Of a DNA stretch of 15,520 nt, positions 15,520 to 15,520 are shown in pieces. The notes under the pieces were generated by a model. That model saw only the letters and a list, made by a program, of their open reading frames with translations, was not told the origin of the DNA and searched no databases. Source of the stretch: JAVVRI01 sp036654795. Its GTDB lineage: Bacteria > Bacteroidota > Bacteroidia > Bacteroidales > Tannerellaceae. The stretch covers positions 1 through 15,520 of the forward strand of contig JAVVRI010000074.1 in NCBI GenBank assembly GCA_036654795.1, given 5' to 3'. A program made the translations under genes and the position numbers. How positions within the stretch are numbered: the first letter of the stretch is position 1; each line of letters starts with the position of its first letter.

Positions 15520-15520
15520 T

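Overview
The window reads as chromosomal DNA from a member of the Bacteroidales (Bacteroides/Parabacteroides-like). Three things point there. Several promoters match the Bacteroidetes -7 element TAnnTTTG, one of them with a well-spaced TTTG -33 element. Start codons sit behind A-rich leaders rather than strong Shine-Dalgarno sites. The gene set (YfhO membrane protein, long-form adenosylhomocysteinase, ATP-type PEP carboxykinase, DUF4369-like/TlpA lipoprotein) is typical of the group. No phage, IS element, CRISPR array, tRNA or rRNA was found.

Layout. Positions 1-571 hold two broken genes: a C-terminal coding remnant split by an apparent one-base loss in a C run, and the first ~30 residues of a GtrB/CsbB/DPM-like family 2 glycosyltransferase. 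Then come an intact family 2 glycosyltransferase (609-1367) and a large YfhO-family membrane protein (1403-3919), both on +. A family 4 glycosyltransferase (3936-5060, -) converges on them, and the likely + strand terminator of yfhO lies inside its 3' end. Upstream of it on the same strand is ahcY (5175-6593, -), bracketed by two different intergenic arrays of palindromic units that share a 22-bp period. A 663-bp divergent intergenic region follows, then pckA with a hairpin-bearing leader (7257-8864, +), a TlpA-like lipoprotein gene and yifB/comM (9107-11769, +, 5 nt apart), and carB (12087-15305, +). Upstream of carB lie a promoter, a 34-codon ORF and a strong terminator, arranged like a transcription attenuator.

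How the genes work together. The left third is cell-envelope glycan chemistry: cytoplasmic glycosyltransferases plus a GT-C-type membrane enzyme that would be expected to use polyprenyl-phosphate sugars, next to the wreck of a gene that may have made that donor. The rest is core metabolism and housekeeping: S-adenosylhomocysteine recycling (ahcY), the PEP/oxaloacetate node (pckA), envelope thiol chemistry (TlpA-like), DNA uptake/recombination ATPase (YifB/ComM) and carbamoyl phosphate synthesis for pyrimidines and arginine (carB). CarB resembles the eukaryotic CAD/CPS1 type, and no carA is in the window.

The observations most worth following up are the carB leader with its pyrimidine-rich tract inside a leader ORF, the paired 22-bp palindrome arrays around ahcY, the structured pckA leader, the terminator embedded in a convergent gene, and the two gene remnants at the left edge. 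All are readings of the sequence; none was tested by search or folding software.
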